Shown in pieces: positions 23,167 through 33,817 of a stretch of DNA of 64,000 bases. The position numbers and the translations under genes were made by a program. The stretch comes from Panaeolus papilionaceus. Its lineage: Eukaryota > Basidiomycota > Agaricomycetes > Agaricales. Positions within the stretch are counted from its first letter, which is position 1, and each line of letters begins with the position of its first letter. The stretch lies in contig JADNRZ010000004.1 of NCBI GenBank assembly GCA_015501605.1, positions 248,001-312,000 of the forward strand, given 5' to 3'. The notes beneath the pieces are model-generated. The model worked only from the letters and a program-made list of their open reading frames with translations, ran no database searches and was not told the DNA's origin.

Positions 23167-23383
23167 ATGATCTCAGTATGTTTTCATATTTTATTCTCTG
23201 GGATTTATTATTCACCCTTCTTTATAACTTTAGATCGTCAACATCCCCACCAATCAGAACGGCTGCGGTAGCAATTCTTGCAACTGCGGTTCAAGGTTTG
23301 TCCCCCGTCCTAACTACTAATCCTTATATATTCACATTAATCACAACAGCTGCGCTTGCAAGCCAGGAGAGTGCAAGTGTTAA
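23167..23383 (+). CDS. Seven-cysteine fungal metallothionein
   Basis: A 34-residue metal-binding peptide in three exons (23167-23175, 23234-23295, 23350-23383), far too short to be noticed as an open frame. It reads MISIVNIPTNQNG, then cysteines at positions 14, 19, 21, 25, 27, 32 and 34, with the pattern C-x4-C-x-C-x3-C-x-C-x4-C-x-C, and no aromatic residues. Seven cysteines in CxC pairs is the arrangement of the Neurospora/Agaricus copper metallothioneins, so Cu(I) storage and detoxification in the cytosol is likely. Exon 1 is only 9 nt. All splice sites are GT-AG and the joined frame closes exactly. A TATA box lies upstream. Confidence 0.88.
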
Positions 23384-23679
23384 TTTCTCTACATCGTTAT
23401 CAATCTGTAATATCTATAACAATCAAAATCACATTAACAACTCATCTCGACACTCTTGTTTGACCTTGTCCTCTTGTCCCTATTCCGCGTGTCTCTATTT
23501 CTGCTCAACAAGATCAAGGGCTGTTTTGACGCTTCAGTTAGCTCTCGTCCTCTTACTATATCCCTGACTTACAAAGTGATTCATATCGTCTTCTTCGTGC
23601 CGGATCTAGTTCTATCAGACGAGACAACATCTCCCGACATTCTTGTGATAACACTCCAACATCCTCCTCGTTCGCGTAT

Positions 23680-25010
23680 TTAAACACTATCATCCTCTTG
23701 TAATGCACGATCGATTCCATGCACCCTGTGAATTTTAAAAAAAAAGTTATTCGTCAGTCCAATATCCAAAACAAGATACACAATCTCCTCCTTCGCACAT
23801 TTACTATCACATTGATCCTCCAATAACTCTTGGATCGCCCCAATCTCCCGTTCTAGTAGCGACCTGCTACCATCTATGAAAACTCGTCGTTTCAATCCCC
23901 GTCTAAATTTATCCATAAACCACCGTCGATCACTCACCCGTTCCAACTAACCACCGATGATACATCCACACTCCCTGATTATCGGGGTCTGTGTACATGG
24001 CATTTCGGACCAGATCAAATTCTGAAGAGAAGGGGAAGAAGAAAAAAAACAATAACCATTTCATTGTGATACATTAAAAAGAGAGAGAAAGAACTTGTGA
24101 AACTATCCGAACCTTGCTCTCTGCTTTTGGCTTCATTCAATTTCCCTTGAGACCATAGTGATCCCAAAACTTTGGATCGCTGATGCCATGCTGAAAAATT
24201 CGATAAGCTACCTGCAATTTTACGATATGTGTATTGAAGTTCTTGGGTTTCTGCTCGCGGATTAGGCATTTGCGATAAGCAGTATCTTCGGTAATCCCAT
24301 GCGTGAACTGTCAAATTGTCGTTATGTGTTAAGGATAACCCTCATAGCAGATCAGCTTAGCCAACTTACAATTCCGTGGATCAGCGTCTAACATCTTTTC
24401 TGCAACAAATATCTCCTTATCCCAAGCGCCTTGTTGCCAAACTGTCCCTGTAACTTTGCCTCCCGACTCGTCTTCCTCTTCTGGTCCAAGAGGTATATTC
24501 TCTAGGCACCACCGACGCTGGTTCCAAATCCAATAAACCTTGGGGTTCGCTTTTAATGCCGACATCGTCACGGCTAGTTCATCGACGAGCATGTTCTTCA
24601 CATCCTCTGCAGTCCTGCGCCTATATATAAAATGTTTTACAGACAACATAAATAACCTACCGGCCAACAAACAATCCATCGAGCATGATCATCCGCCGGT
24701 AATTCCAAATCGTGTAGAACTCGGGGTTCACCTGCAAGAGGCGTGTCGTCAGATTGAACGCCTCTTGAGACCAGTCCTTGCTCGCTTTCTATGTGTCAAA
24801 GGTATGAACGTCAGTACTTCGGGCGCTGTCACTGAATGTACCCTAGATAGAAGGTCTTCGGTGAGCTTGGTAAACTCTTCGATCTTTTGCTGCTCTTTGC
24901 GCTTTCTTGCCGCGAGTTCTTCTGCGGTCTGACGTGTTCGTTTAATTCCGTGCTAAATCTCATATCAGTTGTAGTCGTTATACGAATAAAATCAACGAAA
25001 CATCTACCAT
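23680..25010 (-). CDS. BET4: Rab geranylgeranyl transferase subunit alpha
   Basis: Partner of the beta subunit that prenylates Rab GTPases such as YPT1. The model has 295 residues in eight exons. Exon 1 (25008-25010) is only the ATG; a 55-bp intron follows directly, and exon 2 resumes with HGIKRTRQTAEEL, the family N terminus. Prenyltransferase-alpha repeats are visible: NPEFYTIWNYRRMIML, NPKVYWIWNQRRWCLEN, DPRNFHAWDYRRY, FSAWHQRSKVL and DPDNQGVWMYHRW. The C-terminal exons (23780-23863, 23680-23725) are less certain, and the end after LLEDQCDSK is shorter and more divergent than usual (yeast Bet4 is about 327 residues). Confidence 0.88.
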
Positions 25011-25205
25011 GACTAATGAGATATAAGAGGACCATGCTAGTCACCGAGTAAGATATCAGGTGTGATGATATGTTTGGTTTAAAAGCCATCGCCCTCAAAA
25101 AATCCAGGCAACAATGAACTTGGGACTGCCGCTCATAAACTCTTGACCAACTGACAAGGCAGCGTCCAATTACGCTAGCTGTAATCTCCATTAACTCTTC
25201 AAAAA

Positions 25206-28200
25206 ATGCCATCGGTAGCGGAGAAGCAAACATCATTAGAGGAGCTTTCCTTGTTGTTCCCTTTGAGCTTCCCCATTCCGACACCAGCAACGCATTCAGA
25301 CATAATATCTACCAAGGACCTGCATCGTGAAGAAGATCTCCTCAGAAATCCTACTTCTTTCAGGGCATGGTGGACAGCAATCAACTCTATGCGCGAGGCA
25401 TACATAGTCCAGAAGAAGGCCGAAGCAGGCACACCTCTTCCAACAGAAATAGTCGCCATCCTTGGACCCCTCGCGTCACCACTTTCGCGCAATACATTCC
25501 AACGTCTCATTTACATCTATGAATCTGCACTCGTACACTTTCCGAACTCTTTCAAGCTGTGGAAGTCATATCTGAACATGCGCATGAGCTTTGTACTTGG
25601 TAATTTGGTGGTCAAGAAGAGAGCCGGAGGGAAGAAGAGGTTACCTGATATGAAGGACGCGCTCGAGGAGGCTCAAGAAGACTTGGAGGAATGGGAAACG
25701 CCTTTGGATCCTGTCGTTGGCTGGGAGGAATGGAAAGCCCTTATCGCTACATTTGAACGCGCGCTTATGTGGATACCCAAGGTATGTCTTTCTGCACAAC
25801 CTCTACCCCAACCACCATCTGACCGCTAATTTCTCATTTACAGCTGCCCAGACTATGGCTCATGTATTTTTCGATATTCTTTCACCCCCGCTGCCCTTCC
25901 GTAATCTCACATACACACGCGAGGCACACTTTCGACCGGGCCCTGCGCACACTTCCCCCTTCCCTCCACGCACGCATCTGGGCACCCTATCTGCTTTGGG
26001 CAGAACGAAGAGGAGGCGAAACTATGCCGGTCGTCTACAGACGGTACCTAGCCATCGACCCCAGCCTAACCGAACGCTTCGCTGCAATGCTCCTTGATTC
26101 TTCCAGCTCAAAACCTCGTCCCCTCGATGCCGCCAAGCTCCTTTTGTCCCTTGCGCGCAAAGCGGCTCGCGGTCAATATAACAGCCCCGAGGGCAAGAGT
26201 CCATATCAGCTGCTCGAGGACTGGATTGACGTCGTCGAGAAGTATTCAGAGGAGATTGGACTCGACGTGGAGGGGACGGACGAATCTAACGAAGCCATTG
26301 CTCAGGAGGATGCCGATCGCGAGGCTGAGAGTAACACGACCAAGGAGGTGAAACCTGCTTCCATCTCGGGCGATCTTATCCGTATGGCAGGTCCCGCAGT
26401 CCCTGTCACAGCTGATGGAAAGCCTGCCCCACCATACGATGAAGACGAAGACCCTCTAAGCGCCAGAAAGTTGAATATTGAAAATATTATCAAGAAGGAC
26501 GGCTTGTCAGTGTATAAAGACCAGGCTGGTCGTCTTTGGACGGGTTTGGCTACCTATTGGACTAAGCGAGGAGAGTTCGATCGCGCCAAAGAAACGTTCG
26601 AGGAGGGCATGAGGACCGTTCTCACCACTCGGGACTTTACACAAATTTACGACGCGTACGCCGAGTTGAACGAATCGCTGCTGAGTGCTCTTATGGAGCA
26701 ACTGGAGGAAGAGGATGACCCTGAAGAAGCAGCTGAACTGGAGCAGGAAATTGACCGAAGGATGCCTGAGTTTGAAGCGCTGGCGGATCGTCGACCGTTT
26801 TTGCTCAACGATGTGCTTATTAGGAGAAACCCTAATGACGTACAGGAATGGGAGAAACGTGTTGCTCTCTTCGGTGATGACGACGAGCAAGCATGTTTTC
26901 CATTAAATTCTACATTACCGCAGCGTGCTAATCGAGTATTCAGGTTGCGAAAACATACACGCAAGCTCTGGAAACCATCAATCCTAGACGTGCGACTGCG
27001 AACCTCCACCGTCTATACTTGAGCTTTGCCAAGTTCTACGAAGAGGGCGGTGTATCAGGTGAAGCAGAACCCGACCTTAACAGTGCACGAAAGATTTTGG
27101 AGAAAGCTACCAAAGTCAACTTCAAGGCTGTCGAGGATCTTGCTGAAATCTGGTGCGAGTGGTCAGAGATGGAACTCCGCAATGAGTAAGTTTTTCCTGT
27201 TGTCTCTTTCGGGGAATAACCACCTTTATTAACCGTGTAATAGAAATTATGATGAGGCTATCCGTGTCATGCAAAGGGCGACTGCCTTGCCTAAAAACAC
27301 CAAGATTAACTACCACGATCATGTATGTTCATCTCTTTCTCGATCTTTCATTCCACCTTGTATTCACATTTTGATAGTCGCTATCGGCTCAAGCGCGCTT
27401 ATTCAAGTCCTTGAAACTGTGGTCATTCTACGTCGACCTGGAAGAATCAATCGGCTCGGTCGAAACCACAAAATCTGTTTATGACAAAATTTTGGAGCTG
27501 CGTATTGCAAATGCGCAAATCATCGTCAATTATGCAGCATTCTTGGAAGAAAACCTTTACTTTGAAGATAGCTTCAGGGTTTACGAGCGAGGTGTGGAGC
27601 TGTTCACCTTCCCCATCTCTTACGAAATTTGGAATATCTATCTGTCGAAATTCGTCAAGCGTTATGTATGTGCGTTTATTTCTGGGGATCGGTGCAAGGC
27701 TAACTCTCTTGGTACAGGGTGGTTCTAAACTCGAGCGTGCTCGCGATCTGTTTGAGCAAGCGCTCGAGAAGTGTCCTCCCAAGGCATGCAAATCGCTATT
27801 CTTGATGTACGCGCAGCTTGAGGAAGAATATGGACTCGCTAAGCGCTCCATGTCCATTTATGAGCGGGCCACTCAGTCTGTTGCTGATGAGGACAAGTTC
27901 GAGGTAGGTTTTGCTTATAACTATCTGGAAACCTCAACTAATTCAGTCAAAACAGATGTTTACCGTATACATCGCTAAAGCAACTGAAAACTATGGTCTT
28001 CCTGCTACCAGACCCATTTACGAACGTGCTCTTGAAGGTCAGTCTCGTTATGTAGGCTTGTAGTCCCAAATGCTGACTCTGTGAGTAGTCCTTCCTGACA
28101 AGCAAACTGCCGAGATGTGCTTGCGCTTTGCCGCTTTGGAGCGCAAGCTTGGCGAAATCGACCGTGCCAGGGCTATCTACGCTCATGCATCTCAATTCTG

Positions 28201-28558
28201 CGATCCTCGTGTCAACCCTCGCTTCTGGAGCGAATGGAACACTTTCGAAGTCGAGACGGGATCGGAAGATACCTTTAGGGAAATGCTGCGCATTCGTCGC
28301 AGTGTTCAGGCACAGTTCAACACTGAGAGCAGTTACCTTGTTGCGCATGCTACCAACGCGGAACAAGGGAACGCCGAGAAGGCAGAGGAGGCTGCCGCTG
28401 CTGACCCCATGGCAGCGGCCGACAAGCAGGCCAATGGACCCGCATTCGTCGCTGCGACAAAGACGGGTCTTGTTAACCAGGACAACAAACCGCCTGCTCC
28501 AGCACCTCAAGTGGCTAATGCAGATGAAATCCACATATCGGACGACGAAGATATCTAA
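25206..28558 (+). CDS. SYF1: Pre-mRNA splicing factor SYF1 (XAB2)
   Basis: A HAT/TPR-repeat scaffold of the Prp19-associated complex in the spliceosome. It has 989 residues in eight exons (25206-25781, 25844-26890, 26944-27185, 27244-27322, 27378-27665, 27718-27903, 27956-28037, 28089-28558). HAT repeats run through the protein ([70 protein letters not shown]). The last 60 residues are Ala-rich and end in the acidic HISDDEDI. Intron 2 (26891-26943) appears to use a GC donor (CAA|GCATGT): only this keeps phase and gives [20 protein letters not shown]. The gene diverges from BET4 across 195 bp. Confidence 0.95.
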
Positions 28559-28637
28559 AATTTTTCTCCTTTCTTCATGTATTGTATTCTATGTACTTAA
28601 TCGTTTCTTACTGGGATCACAATGTGTGTCCATCTGC

Positions 28638-29503
28638 TCACCATCGTTCTACCTCTACTCCACATATGTCTTCCCAGCGATTGTCCCACCCATCCTCTTG
28701 TAGCCAGGGCTGTTCCATCCATTTGTCCAGAACTTTCCGCGACTCTTCGAACTTGATTGAATGGGGACGAAGTCGGACAACCAGCTGAGTATGAAGATCC
28801 AACGAACGATGATACGCTGGGAGCAAACGAGGTATTTCAGTGACTACAAAAGCTGGTTAGCTTGTATGTCCTAAATATAACGGCTTTCAAACGTACCAAA
28901 TTTCTCCAGCGGCCATGTCATCCAGAGTGGTTCAGACTGTACCCATTCCCAGCCTTTAGTTTTATAGGCGTCTTGGAGGAGCAGTTCTAATGTATCGATG
29001 GCTCTATTCATTTTATGGAATTGCTTTTGCTGTACAACGTCATGTTAGGGAACATATACAAGCAGAGCAAGGTGTAAACCGACCAGTTTTGAAAGTACTG
29101 CGTCGAGTCGAGCTATGCACTCGTCCATAGTAGCCAATTTAGGTGTAACCACCTGTTGACGGGGTTTTCGATCTGGAACGAGTCGCAAGGCATTTCTGAT
29201 GACTATGGGACATTGCAGCAACAGAGGATACCCAAGCGCTTACTCCAGATCTGTTCTAGTGTCTATGAGTTCCTGGACGGCCTTGACACCGTCGATTAGA
29301 ACGAGGTCATCCCATGTGTCTGCTGCTGAGCGAAGTTCTTGCAATAGCGTTCGTGTTTTGCGATGAATGGTAGATTCGGTTTGTCTAGAAGGTGAAGCTG
29401 GAGAGTCCTGTTGTTGTTTATAAGAGACTGGGGACGCTGTAGGAGTTGAAGGACCACGAAAAGAGGCAAGTCTACCGCTCATATTGTTGTTTTGATATGA
29501 CAA
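28638..29503 (-). CDS. Unknown coiled-coil protein
   Basis: I do not recognise this protein. The model has 236 residues in four exons (29244-29503, 29084-29195, 28897-29029, 28638-28843). The first 55 residues are Ser/Pro/Gln-rich. A helical region follows (TIHRKTRTLLQELRSAADTW), then a predicted coiled coil (TMDECIARLDAVLSKLQKQ). The C-terminal 100 residues look folded and conserved in character: WEWVQSEPLWMTWPLEKF, LRPHSIKFEESRKVLDKW and a Trp-rich end WLQEDGWDNRWEDI. There is no signal peptide or membrane span. It converges on SYF1 with only 79 bp between stops. Confidence 0.75.
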
Positions 29504-29635
29504 GTAATGATAGAAATATCAGTTTGGTATTTTATCGCGTCTGTTTGAGTTAACCTTGTGATCCTAACAATTGATTCCAAAAATAGCTGCCACTACTTTT
29601 TTCCTTGCTAATTCTCCACAACCCTTTTATTCAAA

Positions 29636-31120
29636 ATGGCTCGCAAAAGAAAGACAAGAACCCATCTCAAGGATCCAAATGCTCAAGAATCAAAGAACAA
29701 TGTCCCAAAGTCATTTATCATCAAGCATGGTCAAGTAGGGTCATCACTCACTCAGCTGGTGAGAGATATGCGAAAAGTAATGGAGCCCAACACGGCATCA
29801 CGTCTCAAGGTCTATATTTCGTTTAATTGACATTAAATGAAGACATATTGAAACTATTGCAGGAAAGAAATAGAAATAAATTGAAGGACTTTTTAACCAT
29901 GGGTCCTGCTCTCAAAGTTACACATATCATGGCCTTCACCCTCACCCCACTCGCCCCATCAATGCGAATAGTTAAATTATCAGACGGTCCTACATTGAGC
30001 TTTCGCATAGAAAGATACAGCCTTATGAAGGACGTTCTAAACACTGCAAAACGAGCACGAAGTGTTGGAATGGAATATCTCAGTCCGCCTTTGGTACGTC
30101 TTGATCTCCAATTAACACACAATGATACAATTTATCTCACTTTAAATACAGCTGGTACTCGCATCTTTCCCCCCTCCTTCGCCAACAACACCCCCTCATC
30201 TTCCCCTTCTTATGAAATCATTCCAGTCTCTCTTTCCTCCTCTTTCACCTCAAACCATAAGTCTATCGTCTGCTCGACGGGTTGTCCTTCTCGCTTACAA
30301 TGCAGAACGCGGAACGGTTGAATTCCGACACTTTATAATCAAAATCAAACCTTACGGTGTCTCAAGGCGTGTTCGCAAGGTTCTCGAGGGGACACACACA
30401 AGCAAAAATACTTCCGGTGTTCTTGACCTGGGTAATGAAAAGGATGTGGCCGATTTCTTGTTGAGAGCAAGAGGTATGCCTGGTCCAGATGGGTATGAAA
30501 GTGCTTCCTCGGCCGAGAGTGAGGCGGGAGATGATGGTAATGCAGTGGATCTCGCCGGAGATTATGTTGGACGGAACAACAAGCGTGGCCAACGAAGGGC
30601 AGTACGGCTGGAAGAGGTTGGACCTCGAATGGAGCTCAGATTGATCAAGATCGCGGAAGGTGTACCTGGCAAAGAAGGGGCCGTCTTGTATCATGAATTT
30701 GGTGCGTTAACCCTTTTCTTTTTTAGTTCAGTGCGGATGTTGACCTCTTAACCAGTTAAAAAATCGAAGAAGGAAGTCGCAGCCCAGAAGGCTGAGCATG
30801 CAGCAAAGGAGAAGCTAAGAAAGCAACGAAGAGAGGAACAGGAACGAAATGTGCAACGGAAGAAGGCAGAAGCCTTGAAGAAAGGTAAAAAACCTCAAGC
30901 CGAGGACGAGGAGGAAGAGGAAGAAGACGAGGAGGAGGAGGATGTTTCACAGAGCGAAGGAGAGGGAGAAGAGGGAGAAGACGATGGAATCGGTCAATGG
31001 GATGAAGATGAAAACATTGACGATACGGACGAGGAAGAGCCTGTTGAAGAGTCGGAGGAGGAAAGCTCAGAGGACGAAGCCCCACCACCCGCGAAGAGAA
31101 GCAAAACACGGAGAAAATAA
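29636..31120 (+). CDS. SSF1: Ribosome biogenesis protein SSF1 (Brix domain)
   Basis: Nucleolar assembly factor needed for 27S pre-rRNA processing in the 60S subunit (Peter Pan family). It has 439 residues in four exons (29636-29809, 29863-30093, 30152-30701, 30756-31120). It begins MARKRKTRTHLKDPN, then KSFIIKHGQVGSSLTQLVRD; the Brix domain continues through DFLTMGPALKVTHIMAFTL to FRHFIIKIKPYGVSR, and RMELRLIKIAEGVPG marks its end. The last 110 residues are a basic coiled coil followed by a long Glu/Asp run and a basic tail. Confidence 0.95.
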
Positions 31121-31226
31121 CTATTGATTATAGGCTTTTTTGTAACACGTGTATTGACTATTATTCTATGTCAGTATGTAGTGAGAGAGGATTAGGTACA
31201 CGCTACCAGTGGCAGAGAGCAATAAA

Positions 31227-31917
31227 TTACTGTTTCCAAAAACGCTCCAGCCTCATTTTAACCCCTTCCCAGCCATCTAAAGCAGGCCGCACATCGAGAT
31301 AGAAGGATACATTTCCTTTGGCGGGATCTACATTACGACCGGTATAAAAGTCGATCACATAACGCACTCGAGTTCCACAACGCTCAACAGTCCAGTCGTG
31401 TCTGTCAAAAGGCGCCGAGTAACTGTGTAATAAGTTAGAAAAAAAGATTGCAAAGCAGATTTCAAGTTTTGCGAACTGACCCTAGTAGCATATTCCAACG
31501 TGCTTTGGGGCTTTTGTCTTTCGGTCTTCCCTTAAAATTGACGAGTTTGACACCACCACACGCTTCTCCGCCATGACCGTTTTCCCATTTGAGAATCTCC
31601 GCCCAGGCGCGTTCATTGACTGCATTATGAATAGGAACGATTGTCTTCATGTCCGATGCATGTGGGTTGTGATTTTTACGCGCCATTGCCGAGAAGAACT
31701 GCGCTTCTGAAGGGTAGACCCAGTTCCCATCTGATGCTTTTGGTATAGAGGAAACTTCACGTTCTGTAGACAATGGACGTTGAGATAAATTCGGGGTATC
31801 TGAAGATAAAAATTGGCTCCATGTTGAACGAGTTGTGTGATCTACGGGACAAGGGTCGGCTGAAGAAGACGAGGAATGATCAACAGGACATGTTTGAGCT
31901 TTTTCTTCAGAAGACAT
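31227..31917 (-). CDS. CYC3: Cytochrome c haem lyase
   Basis: Mitochondrial intermembrane-space enzyme that attaches haem to apocytochrome c. It has 210 residues in two exons (31481-31917, 31227-31422). Two CPVDH haem-regulatory Cys-Pro motifs lie in the first 30 residues. The holocytochrome-c synthase signature follows: NWVYPSEAQFFSAMARKNHN, VNERAWAEILKWE and, after the intron, APFDRHDWTVERCGTRVRYV. The substrate-binding HDW is present. The ATG at 31917 is the first in frame. Confidence 0.95.
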
Positions 31918-32022
31918 CCTCAACGACGGAAAGGAAGAGAGGTTTATAGGATTACATAATCTAGCATTGGCCGGTTATTTGCTTGACCGGTGTTATTGAA
32001 ATAGCTTCTCCAGTTGTCCCTG

Positions 32023-32029
32023 TATATAA
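32023..32029 (+). promoter_or_regulatory. TATA-like box of the nitronate monooxygenase gene
   Basis: TATATAA occurs 66 bp before the ATG at 32095 and is followed by a pyrimidine-rich stretch. Function is inferred from position. Confidence 0.4.
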
Positions 32030-32094
32030 CGTCAAATCCTCGATGCTATTCTATTCTCACATAACCTCATTCCTCTTCATTTTCATTCTTCAAC

Positions 32095-33726
32095 ATGCCA
32101 TCTTCTGACCCTGTATTCTCCACGCCTCTCACCCGTTTGTTCAAGATTAACCACCCGGTTATGCTAGCTGGGTTCGTACCGACATGGTCATCAACCCCTG
32201 TACCCCACACTAACCTTTCCATGCACAGTATGAACGTGGCAGCTGGACCAAAGCTCGCTGCTGCCGTCACCAATGCAGGTTAACACATACCAAACTTATC
32301 GAAACGTTCCAATACTGACGATGGACTCCAAGGTGGAATTTGAGTCATTGGTGGACTTCGTCAAAGCCCGAAGTTCCTTCGAAATTCCATTGCTGAAATC
32401 AAGTCCCATCTTGAGAACAAGAGCGCACCTTTTGGTGTTGATCTCCTGATCCCTCAAGTAGGTGGAAGCGCCCGTAAAACGAATGTATTTATCTTTCCTT
32501 CGATCGTTGTTCGAGTGCCTTTAACGGAAGGTGCTCTTTTAGAAAGATTACACTGGCGGCCAGCTACCTGAGCTCATCGACGTAATTATCGAAGGTGGTG
32601 CCTCCTTGTTCGTTTGCGCAGTCGGTGTTCCTCCAAAGTGGGCTGTCGAAAAGCTACATGCTGCTGGCATTCCTGTCATGAAGTATGTGGCAATTGTTGC
32701 TTCAAGTGAACCGTTCATTGCCCGACTCTGACTGACTCTTCATTCGTGTAGCATGGTTGGGCATGTGAAGGTAGAGCGACACCTTGTTAACCGGGAGTCA
32801 TGTTATTAATAATTCTCATCCAGCATGTTAAAAAAGCACTCGCCCAGGGTATGCCACACTTCACACATCCCAACGCATAAAACATTGCTGACCCGAGCAT
32901 TACCCCACAGGCGTCGATATTATCTGCGCACAGGGAGGCGAAGGAGGTGGTCATACAGGCGACACACCCTTCTCTATTCTCATCCCGTCTGTGGTCGACA
33001 TTTGTAAAGGACAGAAAAGCCCTTTGACCGGAGAAGATGTCCTCGTCGTCGCTGCCGGAGGCATTGCCGATGGCCGTGGTCTTGCTGCTGCTCTCTCGTA
33101 CGCATATCCCGTATCGAAACGTTGCAAAGGAATTCTGACACCCCCTAGGTATGGTGCTACCGGTGTCTGGGTGGGAACTCGATTCGTCGCCAGTGTCGAG
33201 GCAGGTGCACCAAAGAAGCACAAAGAACTTTTGGTCAAAGCCACTCATGACGACGTCGTTCGAACGCTTGTCTACTCTGGACGACCAATGAGCGTGTTGC
33301 GAACACCTTATGTCAATGAATGGTACATATGTCACCTAGAAGCTCCCGTGGTCTTGTTGCTGACCGCATGTTACTGTAGGGAAACCAAGCGGAGCGACGA
33401 GATTAAGAAATTGATAGCGGAAGGAAAGGTCCCACATGAGGTTGAGCTACAACAACACCCTGAACGATCTGTGCAGGGCCTTTCATGTTGGTTTTCTCAG
33501 ACTTTGCAAGTTCATCTCTGACACCAAATATCTGCAGGGCTCATGGGACGTGTCGCTGGATCTATTAATGACATCAAACCAGCTAAGGAGATGTATGTGG
33601 TTTCCTACTCATTTTGCGTATATTCTAATAATAGTCACCAGTGTCGACGAACTTGTATCCACTGCAGCCAAGACGCTCAATGCAGCAGTAGCACTACAAG
33701 TCCCTCAAGCCAGGGCAAAGCTCTAA
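32095..33726 (+). CDS. Nitronate monooxygenase, with stop codon in FMN loop
   Basis: An FMN-dependent TIM-barrel enzyme that oxidises alkyl nitronates (2-nitropropane dioxygenase family). Eleven exons are recognisable, giving 352 residues if an alternative acceptor is used. Family segments include INHPVMLAG, FGVDLLIPQVGG, AQGGEGGGHTGD, VVAAGGIADGRGLAAALSYG and GVWVGTRFVAS. Exon 3 should begin with the FMN-binding loop Gly-Gly-Ile-Gly-Val-Ile-Gly-Gly, but with the expected acceptor at 32332 the second glycine codon of the Gly-Ile-Gly step is TGA (32341-32343). A second AG at 32343-32344 would skip 12 nt and the stop, in frame, but would delete Gly-Gly-Ile-Gly. The gene is therefore either a recent pseudogene or encodes an altered protein. 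Confidence 0.85.
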
Positions 33727-33817
33727 ATCCTGATATCCACTCCCGTCTGCTTCATGTACACTTATCATCTACCTTCTGCGAGAGAAATAACTGTCGTAGG
33801 AGTAAAAATGAGATGCT

